From positions 10,495 through 74,494 of the forward strand of contig NZ_DOEH01000027.1 of the NCBI RefSeq assembly GCF_003533305.1: a DNA stretch of 64,000 nucleotides, written 5' to 3'. Positions 35,095 to 44,513 of this stretch are shown here, one piece after another. Numbering within the stretch: the stretch's first letter is position 1; each line of letters starts with the position of its first letter. Both the position numbers and the translations under genes were made by a program. Origin of the DNA: Providencia sp. (GTDB lineage Bacteria; Pseudomonadota; Gammaproteobacteria; Enterobacterales; Enterobacteriaceae). The notes under the pieces were generated by a model. The model was given only the letters and a program-made list of their open reading frames with translations, had not been told where the DNA came from and ran no database searches.

Positions 35095-36798
35095 TTACGC
35101 CACTAGCCAAATTTGCAAATGCTCTGCTATTGGGCCAAGCGCAAGTGCTGGAACAAATGTCAGCGCACCAATGAGAAGAACGGTTAGGATTAATAACCCA
35201 ATAAATAAAGGGCCGTGGGTAGGAAGACTGGCAATACTGGCTGCTTGTGGTTTTTTCATCGCCATTGAACCGGCAATAGCAAGGACGGGTAAAATGACAC
35301 CAAAGCGCCCAAGGAACATAGCAATGGCAAGTGACACGTTGTAGAACGGGGTATTAGCACTTAAACCCGCAAAAGCACTACCGTTATTATTTGCTGCGGA
35401 AGAAAATGCATATAAAACCTCACTAAAGCCATGAGCGCCAGGATTTAAAATACCTGCACGGCCGGCTTCGGTCATCAATGCGATTGTTGTACCAAGTAAC
35501 ACAAGTGTAGGTGTCACAAGTATGGCGATTGCGACCATTTTCATTTCACGCACTTCGATTTTTTTACCGAGGTATTCAGGTGTGCGACCAATCATCAAAC
35601 CAGCAAGAAATACGGCCAGTAAAACAAATAGCAACATGCCATACAGACCTGAACCAACACCACCAAAGACTACTTCACCGATTTGCATCAACCACATTGG
35701 TACCATGCCGCCAAGTGCAGTAAATGAATCATGCATGGCATTGACCGCGCCACATGAAGCGGCTGTGGTGACAACGGCATATAATGCCGAACTGAGTACA
35801 CCAAAACGGCTCTCTTTTCCTTCCATATTGGCACTGCTGTTAGCATGTAGCTCACTGAGGAATGGATTTCCTACATATTCAGCTTGGATAACTACAATCG
35901 CGGCAATTACAAAGATAATGGTCATTGCCCATAGCAAAGCATGACCTTGTTTGCTATCACCAACCATACGACCAAAAGCGAAACATAATGCAGTTGGTAT
36001 TAGGAAAATCGCTAACATTTGGACAAAATTACTGAGTGCTGTCGGGTTTTCAAAAGGGTGAGCGGAATTGGCACCAAAGAAGCCACCACCATTGGTCCCT
36101 AGTAATTTTATGGCTTCTTGAGAAGCGACAGGACCCATAGGGAGAAGTTGCGCATTGCTGTCTAAATTACTGCTTAATAAATAGGCAGAGAAATTTTGGA
36201 TAACCCCTTGGCTAACAAAGAATAGCGCAAAAACAATGGCAAGTGGCAGAAGAAGATATAAAGTGATCCGTGAAATATCTACCCACGCATTCCCGACTGT
36301 TTTACTAGCATGTCTTGAAAAAGCACGAATGAGCGCAAATACGACGGCGATCCCTGTTGCCGCAGATAGGAAGTTTTGAACCGTTAAACCAGCCATTTGA
36401 CTGAGGTAACTTAGTGTGTTTTCACCGCTATAAGATTGCCAATTAGTATTTGCGACAAAGCTAATGGCGGTATTAAATGCCAGATCCCAGCTCATCCCCG
36501 GTAGCTTTTGAGGATTTAAGGGCAGGCTACCTTGGAACATCAAAATAGCAAATAACAAGCAAAAACCGAGAACATTAAATAGCAAAATTGCGATGGCATA
36601 ACGTTGCCAACTCATTTCTGCCATTTCACGTCCACGCTGTTTAACTCCGCTAAAACGCCACAGTAATGATTCACTTTTATTTACAAAATGTGGCATATCA
36701 CCATCAATAATACAGGCAATAAAATTACCTAATGGTTTAGCGAGCACTAAGAGTATCAGCAAGAAACTAGCGATAAGTAAAAATCCATTAGCCGCCAT
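35095..36798 (-). CDS. kdpA: KdpA K+-translocating subunit
   Basis: About 567 aa with ten or so transmembrane helices and four pore loops of the K+-channel superfamily, including [19 protein letters not shown] and [13 protein letters not shown]. It provides the selectivity filter and pathway for K+. The open frame begins further upstream with a TTG, but the ATG at 36798 ([12 protein letters not shown]) aligns with E. coli KdpA (MAAQGFLLIATF) and has GGAGG 9 nt upstream. That ribosome site lies inside the end of kdpF, coupling the two genes. Confidence 0.97.
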   Translation of the reverse strand: MAANGFLLIASFLLILLVLAKPLGNFIACIIDGDMPHFVNKSESLLWRFSGVKQRGREMAEMSWQRYAIAILLFNVLGFCLLFAILMFQGSLPLNPQKLPGMSWDLAFNTAISFVANTNWQSYSGENTLSYLSQMAGLTVQNFLSAATGIAVVFALIRAFSRHASKTVGNAWVDISRITLYLLLPLAIVFALFFVSQGVIQNFSAYLLSSNLDSNAQLLPMGPVASQEAIKLLGTNGGGFFGANSAHPFENPTALSNFVQMLAIFLIPTALCFAFGRMVGDSKQGHALLWAMTIIFVIAAIVVIQAEYVGNPFLSELHANSSANMEGKESRFGVLSSALYAVVTTAASCGAVNAMHDSFTALGGMVPMWLMQIGEVVFGGVGSGLYGMLLFVLLAVFLAGLMIGRTPEYLGKKIEVREMKMVAIAILVTPTLVLLGTTIALMTEAGRAGILNPGAHGFSEVLYAFSSAANNNGSAFAGLSANTPFYNVSLAIAMFLGRFGVILPVLAIAGSMAMKKPQAASIASLPTHGPLFIGLLILTVLLIGALTFVPALALGPIAEHLQIWLVA

Positions 36799-36799
36799 A

Positions 36800-36889
36800 T
36801 TAAAAATCCTCCGCGTTAAGCAGGGCATAAATTAGATAAGCGAGTAGTCCAACAACAAGAACAGCCCCAATAGTGGAAAGTAATGACAC
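36800..36889 (-). CDS. kdpF: KdpF small membrane subunit
   Basis: A 29-aa single-helix protein from a GTG start, ending [15 protein letters not shown], close to the E. coli KdpF end (LGYLVYALINAEAF). AGGAG is 9 nt upstream of the GTG. It ends one base before kdpA. KdpF is a lipid-like stabiliser of KdpFABC. Short enough to be missed by automated annotation. Confidence 0.92.
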   Translation of the reverse strand: MSLLSTIGAVLVVGLLAYLIYALLNAEDF

Positions 36890-37299
36890 AATGTTATCTC
36901 CTGAGTATTTCCATGAGGTTAGGGTAGAGATTTCGTTGTAAAGAAGCTGATAAAAAGAAGGCTAGGGGTGTAAAAAAAGTATAAAAATGGATATATAGAG
37001 AATAAGTGGTGCCTGAATTAAATTGTTTATTTTTTGTTAATTTATTGTTTGTTTTATACATCTATCGGTTAATTTTTGTAATAAAACTACAGAATTTAGT
37101 ATGAGCATTCATTTTTTTTCTATTTAAGTGGTCAGATGAGTAGTTTTATTACACAAATTGCGCTATCATAATTTCAGTTAATTTGTTTTTATGTTATTTG
37201 TGCGATTTTAGTGGCTCTTTTCAAGACTATCGAGTTTTGTAGAAGTTGAAGAGCAATATTGGGATCGGCAAATAGAGTCGCTACTGAAGGAGGATACCG
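36890..37299. other. 410-bp divergent region between kdpF and ybfA
   Basis: Contains the KdpE operator (36965-36988) and must contain the kdp promoter on the minus strand and the ybfA promoter on the plus strand. The part from 37010 to 37260 is AT-rich, with nothing further recognised. Confidence 0.6.
36965..36988 (-). promoter_or_regulatory. KdpE operator of kdpFABCDE
   Basis: On the minus strand this reads CATTTTTATACTT followed by TTTTTACACCCC. As I recall it, this is essentially the KdpE-protected T-rich sequence upstream of E. coli kdpFABC. It lies about 76 bp before the kdpF start, as expected for an activator site just upstream of the promoter. Confidence 0.75.
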
Positions 37300-37506
37300 A
37301 TGTCTACATATCGTGAATATTCCCGTAATCAGGTTTTAGCACGCCGTACTGCGGCTGTAACAGCTGGCATTCTAGCGTTCCCGGTTATGGTTTTTCACCC
37401 AAAACGAGCAAAATATTATAGTTACTTACATAAGGTCTGGGCGAAAACCAGTGATAAACCTGTGTGGCTGGAACGTTCAGAGATGGCGATGGAAAATCAT
37501 CGTTAA
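37300..37506 (+). CDS. ybfA: YbfA family protein
   Basis: A 68-aa protein matching E. coli YbfA in length, in key segments (YREY at the start, RRTAAVTAGILAFPVMVF, SYLHKVWAKTSDKPVW) and in position divergent from kdp. One predicted transmembrane helix around residues 17-33. AGGAGG precedes the ATG. Function unknown; conserved adjacency suggests a link with K+ or osmotic response. Confidence 0.93.
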   Translation: MSTYREYSRNQVLARRTAAVTAGILAFPVMVFHPKRAKYYSYLHKVWAKTSDKPVWLERSEMAMENHR

Positions 37507-37547
37507 TTAAGCGTATAGCGAGTAAGTATATAAGTAACTCATCAGAT

Positions 37548-37580
37548 ATCCCTGCAATTAAATAATTGTGGGGATTTTTT
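37548..37580 (+). terminator. Terminator after ybfA
   Basis: ATCCCTGCAATT (37548-37559) pairs with AATTGTGGGGAT (37564-37575) over 12 bp with two G-U pairs, followed by a T-run. Confidence 0.85.
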
Positions 37581-37723
37581 TATTGGTTATTGTTTTTTAA
37601 TAAACAATAAATTACTCATGTCAAAATTTCATTTATACTGTTACATTATTTTTTAGTAATTTGATTTTTTAAATTAGTTAGATTTATCTCTAATTAAATG
37701 GCTATTTATTATAAGGAATTTAT

Positions 37724-38119
37724 ATGCAAATGAAATTACTTAAATTTATAAGTTTTTTTTTCAGTATTTTATTAATTAGTTGCGTTAGTGATGAACGAAA
37801 AGATAATCTTGTTTATGTTTTTGAAAATGAATTTTTTATTTTGAAAAAGGAATGTGTATCCAAAATAAACCTAACAAAATCAGAAGTTGAAGAAAAATTG
37901 ACCATGTGGATAACATTGAAAAAAAATAATTTTTGCTCTGATAGATTTAATTTATTGATTAATTCAAATGTTGGTGGGTATATGCAATTATTTTTTAATG
38001 AAAAAATATTATTAGATTCAACATATATAGCGACGGAATTTGATACTAGTAAATCATACGCATTTTCGATTAAGAGCAAATTAATAGGATTTGAAATATT
38101 AAAAGCTTACAATAAGTAA
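37724..38119 (+). CDS. Small predicted lipoprotein, unknown function
   Basis: A 131-aa protein with a type II signal peptide: hydrophobic stretch and lipobox LISC with Cys20, then VSDERKD. The mature part is short, beta-rich and very AT-biased in codon use (many AAA, ATT, TTA). AAGGA precedes the ATG. It converges on the 234-aa orphan at 38165. No family recognised; a horizontally acquired pair with its neighbour is possible. Confidence 0.6.
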   Translation: MQMKLLKFISFFFSILLISCVSDERKDNLVYVFENEFFILKKECVSKINLTKSEVEEKLTMWITLKKNNFCSDRFNLLINSNVGGYMQLFFNEKILLDSTYIATEFDTSKSYAFSIKSKLIGFEILKAYNK

Positions 38120-38132
38120 ATATGAAATAAAT

Positions 38133-38155
38133 CAAGGGCAATAATTTAACCCTTG
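38133..38155. terminator. Weak hairpin between convergent orphan genes
   Basis: CAAGGG (38133-38138) / CCCTTG (38150-38155). In the minus direction it is followed by ATTTATTTC. Short stem; may terminate the 234-aa gene. Confidence 0.4.
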
Positions 38156-38164
38156 GTGGAATAA

Positions 38165-38869
38165 TTAATTATTAGTTTCAGCGGGGTAATCAATTCTTAT
38201 CGTTATAGGTATAGAGTGAGATTTTACTCTAATACTTGAGTAACCTGCTGAACTAGCTTCGATGAAGTATGAACCAGGGCCTATTGTATTAATAGTCTTT
38301 ATGCCATTAGATACAGGGTACCTGATTTGAACATCAAAAGATGACTCCAAATTAGATGAAATATTAAAATTTACGGTATAAGCATGCGTATTTTGTTGAT
38401 TGGCTTGGCTAGCTATAAGGTTATCCCATTTACCTGGTATTGCAATAAGAGCTCTAGATTGAAATGGGCCTGAACTTCCGCAAGGTCCTTGTCTTTCTCT
38501 TGCAGCTCGTGCTTTTTTTAATGAAGTTTCAATAAGTCCTTTTTGCATCTTTTCATAGTGTTGGAATCGTTGTACATAAGCTTTATGGGCAGCATGTTTA
38601 TCACCGCTATTAATGGCTTTCATAAGCTCTTGATAGCTTTTGTTTTTTAAATATGGACAATTTTTTTCACCGTAGACGATACAAATATTATTTTTTAGTG
38701 CTTCTTTGAGATGGGAAGGAATGCTATCAGGGATAAAGTCGGAGTTGATGCTGAAATCATTAAGCTCCCATGCTTTATTTCTAGGATCCCAGTGAGTGCT
38801 CGGTTCGAATGGAATTCCATTGTTACAATTAAATGGATCATAATTAATCTTTAAACGGTTATTATGCAT
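38165..38869 (-). CDS. Hypothetical protein, 234 aa
   Basis: A soluble protein without signal peptide or membrane helix. The N-terminal half is helical (YQELMKAINSGDKHAAHKAY, then MQKGLIETSLKKARAARERQ), followed by a small Cys/Gly/Ser segment (GPCGSSGPF). The C-terminal third is beta-rich (YTVNFNISSNLESSFDVQIR, GPGSYFIEASSAGYSSI), perhaps an immunoglobulin-like or carbohydrate-binding fold. AAGG stands before the ATG. No family recognised. The convergent lipoprotein at 37724 is its only close neighbour. Confidence 0.55.
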   Translation of the reverse strand: MHNNRLKINYDPFNCNNGIPFEPSTHWDPRNKAWELNDFSINSDFIPDSIPSHLKEALKNNICIVYGEKNCPYLKNKSYQELMKAINSGDKHAAHKAYVQRFQHYEKMQKGLIETSLKKARAARERQGPCGSSGPFQSRALIAIPGKWDNLIASQANQQNTHAYTVNFNISSNLESSFDVQIRYPVSNGIKTINTIGPGSYFIEASSAGYSSIRVKSHSIPITIRIDYPAETNN

Positions 38870-39146
38870 AGAGAAACACCTTTTATTTAGTGATAGTAAC
38901 GAGTACAGATTAAAATTAGTTTCTCTACGTTATCTTACCTTGTTACTTAGACAATCAATCATTAAATGAAAAAGATTGTCAATTTTAGATGTTTTGAATT
39001 GATAAACTAAGAAATGAAATAGTTATTATCACAATAATAAATCACACAAAAAAGTTGTGTTCCTATTTATGCTTAGTACTATCAGTAAATTATATTCAAA
39101 ATGGTGAGCTCAAGTTATTGAGCCCGTGCACTAAAAGGACAACAAA

Positions 39147-39890
39147 ATGCATAACTTAAGATTAGAAGAAATCATTAATGATGAGTTGAAAGTCAGTGAA
39201 ATCCAAGACTATGCGCCTAATGGACTACAAGTTGAAGGGCGTCCACATGTGCAAAAAATAATCACAGGGGTAACTGCTTGCCAAGCATTACTCGATGTTG
39301 CTGTCGAAAAAAAAGCCGATGCGGTGATTGTTCACCATGGCTATTTTTGGAAAAATGAACCCGCCATTATTAAAGGGATGAAAAGACAGCGCTTAAAAAC
39401 ATTATTAACTAATGATATCAATCTCTATGGTTATCACCTGCCATTAGATGCTCATCATAAATTAGGTAATAATGCCCAATTGGCTCATCTGATGGGAGTT
39501 CAAATTAATGGTCAAATTGATCCATTAATGCCATTTGGCTTTTTTGATAGCCCAATAAAGCCTGAAGAGCTAACTAACCGTTTAGAAACTCGACTTGGTC
39601 GTAAAGTGTTGCATTGCGGTGATAATGCAAAAGAGGAAATTCGTCAAATCGCATGGTGTACGGGAGGCGGGCAAGGGTTCATTTTGCAAGCGGCAGAATT
39701 CGGTGTTGATGCTTTCGTTACTGGAGAAGTTTCTGAGCAAACTATTCACATTGCAAGGGAAATGGGGATCCATTTCTACAGTGCCGGTCATCATGCAACA
39801 GAGCGTTATGGTATTAAAGCGCTGACAAAATGGCTCGTTGATCAGCATGGGTTAGACGCCGAGTTTGTCGATATCGACAATCCTGCCTAA
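39147..39890 (+). CDS. ybgI: Nif3/YbgI family metal-binding protein (DUF34)
   Basis: A 247-aa protein, the same length as E. coli YbgI. Metal-binding residues occur in IVHHGYFWK (residues 61-69), YHLPLDAHHKLGN and near the end in SAGHHATERYG. The family forms a toroidal hexamer with a dinuclear metal site; proposed roles include GTP cyclohydrolase-like or metal-insertase functions, not settled. AAAGGA precedes the ATG. The stop codon TAA (39888-39890) shares its last two bases with the start of an ERIC-like repeat. Confidence 0.93.
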   Translation: MHNLRLEEIINDELKVSEIQDYAPNGLQVEGRPHVQKIITGVTACQALLDVAVEKKADAVIVHHGYFWKNEPAIIKGMKRQRLKTLLTNDINLYGYHLPLDAHHKLGNNAQLAHLMGVQINGQIDPLMPFGFFDSPIKPEELTNRLETRLGRKVLHCGDNAKEEIRQIAWCTGGGQGFILQAAEFGVDAFVTGEVSEQTIHIAREMGIHFYSAGHHATERYGIKALTKWLVDQHGLDAEFVDIDNPA

Positions 39891-39965
39891 TTCTCGTCAT
39901 ATTTCACGCTGTGGCGGTGTTGGTTTCATTTGGCCTCTTGGGTCACATACTTGTGTATGTTCCCT
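39889..39965. repeat. ERIC-like repeat, left 77 bp only (copy 5, tandem partial)
   Basis: Starts with AATTCTCGTCATATTTCACG and runs through the central CACATACTTGTGTATGTTCCC before breaking off. It is then directly followed by a full copy that repeats the same 77 bp with only a handful of differences. Confidence 0.82.
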
Positions 39966-40092
39966 AATTCTCGTCATATTTTACGCTGTGGCGGTGTTGG
40001 TTTCATTCAGCCACTTGGGTCACATACTTGTGTATGTTCCCCAAGCTGTCTTCATTCACCGCCTAGCCACAACATGAACTATTTAGAGAATC
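39966..40092. repeat. ERIC-like 127-bp repeat, full length (copy 6)
   Basis: Exactly 127 bp, bounded by AATTCTC (39966-39972) and GAGAATC (40086-40092). The centre is CACATAC TTGT GTATG flanked by GGGT and CCCC, with the GGCGGTGTTGG / ACCGCCTAGCC arms. It is a diverged subgroup relative to the copies behind glnS. Confidence 0.82.
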
Positions 40093-40125
40093 AATTTCCT
40101 TTATTTTTCAATTCATAGAAGATTT

Positions 40126-41262
40126 TTAGTAGTTTGTCTGAATTTGGTATTTTCTGGATGTTAAAATCAGAATTAAGCCCGATATTGCTAATACTAAACC
40201 TAAATGTTGGCTCCAGCCTGCAATCATTAAACCTAGCGCTAATCCGGTGTAATAAAAAAGTCCAAGTATTGCCCCAGCGGTTCCTTTTGCATGGCTATAA
40301 CTATTTAATGCGTTTGCCAATATATTCGGGATCGCAATGCCATAGCTAATAACTACGCCTATTACGGGTGCTAAAAACCAAATTGAATCAATTAATGCGA
40401 AAACTAGGCATCCGCAAAGTAATGAAATAAGACTCGAAAGCTTAACTAATTGCTCTGAAGTATGTTTTTTAGCCAATAACTGTCGATTTATTAAAGAGCC
40501 TAATCCCACTCCGATAGCTAATAAAATGCCAGTTAGTCCGAATTGTTGCTGTGTGAAGCCTAATCGTTCAAAAATAAATGGCGCAAGTTGGTAGTAACTG
40601 AATAAATTAATGTTCAGAAATGAGATTAAAATCACATTTCTAATAATTTGTTTATCCCTAATCATCCTTAATAGAAACGCCATAAATGCGATCTTAGTCA
40701 CACTCACTAGGCGGGTTTCAGGCAATTTATAACAGGACCATAACAATAAAACAGCTGCTATTGCCGCTAAACCACCAAAAACCGCTTGATAATCACCCAG
40801 ATTAACCAGCACAGTGCCAGTTAACATGCCTAATGCAGGGCTTATGGCCAGTGCAATTCCCATAATCGAGAATACCTTTGCTAATTCATGACCTTGGTAG
40901 CTATCACGCATGATAGTTTGAGTTCCAATGGAGCCTACAGCAGCACCAAATGCAGATAACATACGTAAAATTAACAGTAAATAAAATTGTGAGATAAATA
41001 ATGTTATGACAGATGCTACGCCATATAGACATAAACCCGCCAGAATTGTTGGGCGACGACCTAGTACGTCACACATTCTTCCCCAAAAAACGACACCTAA
41101 TGCAAATGCAAAGAAATAGAGTGATAGCGTTTGGGAAGCTTGTTCTGGATTGACTTTAAATGCACTTGCTATGTGCGTCAAAGCTGGACTGTAAATGGTT
41201 TCTACTATTTGAGGAAACATCATTAAAGCAACTGCTAGCCATAATGAAAGAGGCGATTTCAT
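40126..41262 (-). CDS. MFS multidrug/metabolite efflux transporter
   Basis: A 378-aa membrane protein with about twelve helices, of the DHA1 (Bcr/CflA-like) group. The TM2-3 loop signature is WGRMCDVLGRRPTIL (60-74) and the TM5 antiporter-like motif is GMALAISPALGMLTG in variant form (GIALAISPALGMLTG). GGAAAA precedes the ATG. It is divergent from an AraC regulator 99 bp away, an arrangement like nimT/nimR in E. coli, so the transporter is probably induced by its own substrate through that regulator. Substrate unknown. Confidence 0.85.
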   Translation of the reverse strand: MKSPLSLWLAVALMMFPQIVETIYSPALTHIASAFKVNPEQASQTLSLYFFAFALGVVFWGRMCDVLGRRPTILAGLCLYGVASVITLFISQFYLLLILRMLSAFGAAVGSIGTQTIMRDSYQGHELAKVFSIMGIALAISPALGMLTGTVLVNLGDYQAVFGGLAAIAAVLLLWSCYKLPETRLVSVTKIAFMAFLLRMIRDKQIIRNVILISFLNINLFSYYQLAPFIFERLGFTQQQFGLTGILLAIGVGLGSLINRQLLAKKHTSEQLVKLSSLISLLCGCLVFALIDSIWFLAPVIGVVISYGIAIPNILANALNSYSHAKGTAGAILGLFYYTGLALGLMIAGWSQHLGLVLAISGLILILTSRKYQIQTNY

Positions 41263-41309
41263 CTGTTTTTCCTATATCGATATTCAATTGCAGGCAGTTT
41301 AGTGATATT

Positions 41310-41343
41310 TTTATTGTCTTATTACAAATATAAAGACAATAAA
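41310..41343. promoter_or_regulatory. Inverted-repeat operator between the efflux and AraC genes
   Basis: Perfect 11-bp arms TTTATTGTCTT (41310-41320) and AAGACAATAAA (41333-41343), with a 12-bp spacer, in the 99-bp divergent intergenic region. Position and symmetry suggest a binding site for the neighbouring AraC protein. Confidence 0.55.
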
Positions 41344-41361
41344 TAATAATAAAGAGACATT

Positions 41362-42120
41362 ATGGCTTGGTTAGCACAAACTGATGAATTTCAAACCCAT
41401 TGGTATCAGGCACCAATATTGGGGATCGCCGCTCAAATGGGGCTGCATGACTCGGGTTTACATACTCATGAAATGGGACAATTATTGTTCACTCAGCAAG
41501 GTTGCATGCGTATTTCACTGGATAATAAAATTTCATTACTACCGCCGGGAAGAGTGGCGTGGATACCCCCATTTGTTCGTCATCGTGCGCAAATGAGAGC
41601 ATCTGTAGGATATCGGTCTGTCTATTTGAGCCCTCAATATGCACAGAAAATTGGGCAGGATGTCGTGATTATGAATGTATCCCCTTTACTTAGAGAATTG
41701 CTTGAATGTGTTGCTATCGCGCCATTTGATAGCAATTGGCAGCAGGGGCGTTTGGCGAATTTAGTGCCTGTGTTTATTGATGAACTACAAAATGCAGCGG
41801 TAGAACCGACATTGTTAGCAATTCCTCAAGATCGCCGCTTTAAACATTTAGATATAGAAAAACTTCCACCTGCACTAAATCAATTAGCACTCACTGTTGG
41901 GGCTAGTGAGAAAACGATTAGTCGAATTTTTTTGAAAGAAACAGGTATGAATTATCAGGTATGGCGACAGCAATGGCGTTTTATTAAAGGAATTGAATTA
42001 CTTGCGCAAGGAAGGCCTTATCACTTTATTACTCAAGAGCTTGGCCTCTCTAGTGATAGCGCGTTTATCAGTTTTTTTCGTAAGATGAGTGGTGTAACCC
42101 CAAGAGAATACCAACAGTAG
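41362..42120 (+). CDS. AraC-family transcriptional regulator (NimR-like)
   Basis: A 252-aa protein. The N-terminal cupin has LHTHEMGQLLFTQQG (about 34-48) and LLPPGRVAWIPPFVRHR. The C-terminal AraC DNA-binding domain (about 160-252) has LALTVGASEKTISRIFLKET and ITQELGLSSDSAFISFFRKM, ending GVTPREYQQ. AAGAGA lies before the ATG. It is divergent from the MFS efflux gene, with a perfect inverted repeat between, so local regulation is likely. Confidence 0.87.
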   Translation: MAWLAQTDEFQTHWYQAPILGIAAQMGLHDSGLHTHEMGQLLFTQQGCMRISLDNKISLLPPGRVAWIPPFVRHRAQMRASVGYRSVYLSPQYAQKIGQDVVIMNVSPLLRELLECVAIAPFDSNWQQGRLANLVPVFIDELQNAAVEPTLLAIPQDRRFKHLDIEKLPPALNQLALTVGASEKTISRIFLKETGMNYQVWRQQWRFIKGIELLAQGRPYHFITQELGLSSDSAFISFFRKMSGVTPREYQQ

Positions 42121-42152
42121 TCAATAATAAAAAGATGAAAGTTGAATAGTAA

Positions 42153-42176
42153 AAGGTCTTGAAAAATCAAGACCTT
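42153..42176 (-). terminator. Terminator of gltA
   Basis: Perfect 10-bp stem AAGGTCTTGA / TCAAGACCTT with an AAAA loop. On the minus strand it is followed by TTTTACT. It also separates gltA from the convergent AraC gene. Confidence 0.8.
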
Positions 42177-42209
42177 AATTGATGTAGGGCGTTCGGATTT
42201 AATTAAATA

Positions 42210-43496
42210 TTATTTTTTTGATAATTCAGTGTTGAATTCACGTTTAGCATAACCAGTATAGAGCTGGCGAGGACGGGCAATTTTCAGACCGTCATCATGC
42301 ATTTCGTTCCAATGTGCAATCCAGCCAATTGTTCGTGCAATAGCAAAAATAACGGTGAACATAGATGATGGAATACCCATTGCTTTCAGTATGATACCTG
42401 AATAGAAATCGACGTTTGGATACAGTTTTTTCTCAATGAAATACGGGTCGTTTAGTGCGATACGTTCTAATTCCATCGCAACTTCTAATAAGCCATCATT
42501 GAGATTCAGCTCTTTCAGAACTTCGTGGCAAGTTTCACGCATTACAGTTGCGCGAGGGTCATGGTTTTTATAAACGCGGTGACCAAAGCCCATCAAGCGG
42601 AAAGAGTCATTTTTGTCTTTAGCGCGTTCGATAAAAGCAGGAATGTGCTCAACTGTTTGAATTTCTTCCAACATGCGTAAGCAAGCTTCGTTAGCTCCAC
42701 CATGCGCAGGTCCCCAAAGAGATGCAATGCCCGCTGCAATACAAGCAAATGGATTTGCACCTGATGAGCCAGCAGTACGTACGGTTGAGGTAGAGGCATT
42801 TTGTTCGTGATCAGCATGTAGAATCAGAATTCTATCCATTGCACGTTCAAGAACTGGGTTAACCTTATAATCTTCACAAGGTGTAGAGAACATCATGTGC
42901 AAGAAATTACCCGCGTAAGAGAGATCATTACGTGGATAAACAAAAGGTTGGCCAATTGAGTATTTATAACACATCGCTGCAACTGTTGGCATTTTTGACA
43001 ACAAACGATAAGCAGTAATTTCGCGGTGACGTGGGTTATTAACATCAAGGGCATCGTGATAGAACGCAGCTAATGCACCGGTTACGCCACATAAAACGGC
43101 CATCGGATGGGAGTCACGACGGAAGCCATTAAGCATACGTGTAATTTGCTCATGGATCATGGTGTGGCGAGTTACGGTGTGTTTGAAGGTTTCGTATTCT
43201 TTTTGCGTCGGCGCTTCGCCGTACAACAGGATGTAACAAACTTCAAGGTAAGAGGCTTGGGTGGCTAATTGATCAATGGGATAACCACGATGCAGCAGGA
43301 TGCCTTTGTCGCCATCAATGAAGGTAATTTTCGATTCACATGAGGCAGTTGAAGTAAAACCAGGGTCGTAAGTAAAGTACCCTTTTGAACCTAAAGTACG
43401 GACATCAATAACGTCTTGGCCTAGAGTCGGGCTTAGTACGTCTAGCTCAATTTCACCTGTACCTACAGTCGTTAGCTTAGCTTTGTTATCAGCCAT
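42210..43496 (-). CDS. gltA: Citrate synthase (type II, NADH-sensitive family)
   Basis: A 428-aa protein almost collinear with E. coli GltA (427 aa). Signature segments include [20 protein letters not shown], the active-site [13 protein letters not shown] and [16 protein letters not shown]. It condenses acetyl-CoA and oxaloacetate to citrate. It is divergent from sdhC as in E. coli and reads from the same 0.6-kb regulatory region. Terminator immediately downstream. Confidence 0.98.
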   Translation of the reverse strand: MADNKAKLTTVGTGEIELDVLSPTLGQDVIDVRTLGSKGYFTYDPGFTSTASCESKITFIDGDKGILLHRGYPIDQLATQASYLEVCYILLYGEAPTQKEYETFKHTVTRHTMIHEQITRMLNGFRRDSHPMAVLCGVTGALAAFYHDALDVNNPRHREITAYRLLSKMPTVAAMCYKYSIGQPFVYPRNDLSYAGNFLHMMFSTPCEDYKVNPVLERAMDRILILHADHEQNASTSTVRTAGSSGANPFACIAAGIASLWGPAHGGANEACLRMLEEIQTVEHIPAFIERAKDKNDSFRLMGFGHRVYKNHDPRATVMRETCHEVLKELNLNDGLLEVAMELERIALNDPYFIEKKLYPNVDFYSGIILKAMGIPSSMFTVIFAIARTIGWIAHWNEMHDDGLKIARPRQLYTGYAKREFNTELSKK

Positions 43497-43876
43497 TTAT
43501 GGTCTCCTTAGCGCTTGATAATCGACACCCAACAACCTAGAACCCAGCTTTATACTGTGTCTTTGCGCATTGTTCTACCAGTGTTGTGAGGAAATCAGTT
43601 AGCTATCACATAAAACCCTGAAATCTGACGACCGACGACAATGTAATTAGGTTGTTCATGAGTGCTTAGATGTTATGTTATTTTTTGTTGTTTTCCCTAC
43701 AATATCATTATTTGTGGTAAGGGGAACAACTTTCATAACTTTTGTTGTTTATGAATTTTGCCTTTTACGATGAAAATTCATTCACACCATTAAGGTAATT
43801 CTGCCAGACCTATATGTAAGGTAAATGTTGAATCATTGTCAAATAAGATAAGCACTTTTATACAAAATGTTTAAAT

Positions 43877-43892
43877 CGTGATCCTTCTCACT
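43877..43892. promoter_or_regulatory. CRP-like binding site
   Basis: CGTGA-TCCTTC-TCACT has the two GTGA/TCAC half-sites at the correct 6-bp spacing. It is centred about 80 bp upstream of the inferred sdhC transcription start, consistent with glucose control of this region in E. coli. Confidence 0.55.
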
Positions 43893-43929
43893 GTTCGAGC
43901 TAAATGTCCCCAAACATTTTGTGTGGGAA

Positions 43930-43958
43930 TTGTAATAGCTATGTGAAGACTTTATACT
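43930..43958 (+). promoter_or_regulatory. Sigma-70 promoter for sdhCDAB
   Basis: TTGTAA (43930-43935) and TATACT (43953-43958) with an ideal 17-bp spacer, giving a predicted start near 43965 and a leader of roughly 150 nt. Confidence 0.6.
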
Positions 43959-44123
43959 GGCGGCAGGTCTCCGGATTACCCTGTATTAGGAGTTCCCAGC
44001 GTGATCAGTATGCAACTTTGTTTAAACATGATGGATTACAGTTTGTGTTAAGTTGCATTTAGTACCCCTGTCACTGTCTGATTTCCACCCCAGGTCCGGA
44101 GGATGGAAAATAATAAAAGCTGT

Positions 44124-44513
44124 GTGGGCAAAATTGTGAAAAAACAAAGACCTGTCAACTTAGATTTGCAGACGATTCATTTCCCGATCACTGCAATTTC
44201 TTCGATCTTGCACCGTGTCTCTGGCGTCATTACTCTCATCGCAGTTGGTATTCTGCTTTGGTTGCTAGGGATATCTATCTCCTCTCCAGAAGGTTTTCAA
44301 TACGCGTCTGAAATAATGACTGGCTTTTTTGCTAAGTTTATTCTTTGGGGCATTCTAACAGCATTGGCATATCACCTATGTGGTGGTATTCGTCATATGT
44401 TAATGGATTTTGGTTGCGTTGATGAAACCCTTGCTGCAGGAAACTCATCTGCAAAAATTACATTTGTTATTACTGTAATTCTGGCAATTCTGGCGGGGAT
44501 ATTAGTATGGTAA
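44124..44513 (+). CDS. sdhC: Succinate dehydrogenase cytochrome b556 subunit
   Basis: 129 aa from the GTG at 44124, the length of E. coli SdhC. It has three transmembrane helices, the quinone-site region [10 protein letters not shown] and the haem-ligating histidine in [14 protein letters not shown]. An ATG at 44103 would add seven residues but touches the GGAGG directly; the conserved core [13 protein letters not shown] begins right after the GTG. It overlaps sdhD by 7 nt. Anchors SdhAB and passes electrons to ubiquinone. Confidence 0.95.
   Translation: MGKIVKKQRPVNLDLQTIHFPITAISSILHRVSGVITLIAVGILLWLLGISISSPEGFQYASEIMTGFFAKFILWGILTALAYHLCGGIRHMLMDFGCVDETLAAGNSSAKITFVITVILAILAGILVW

Larger units (their letters stand above)
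43497..44123. other. Divergent gltA-sdhC regulatory region
   Basis: A long intergenic region without a coding sequence, flanked by divergent TCA-cycle genes. It contains a CRP-like site (43877-43892) and a sigma-70 promoter reading towards sdhC (43930-43958). The last 60 bp form a pyrimidine-rich leader before GGAGG at 44098-44102. Confidence 0.7.
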
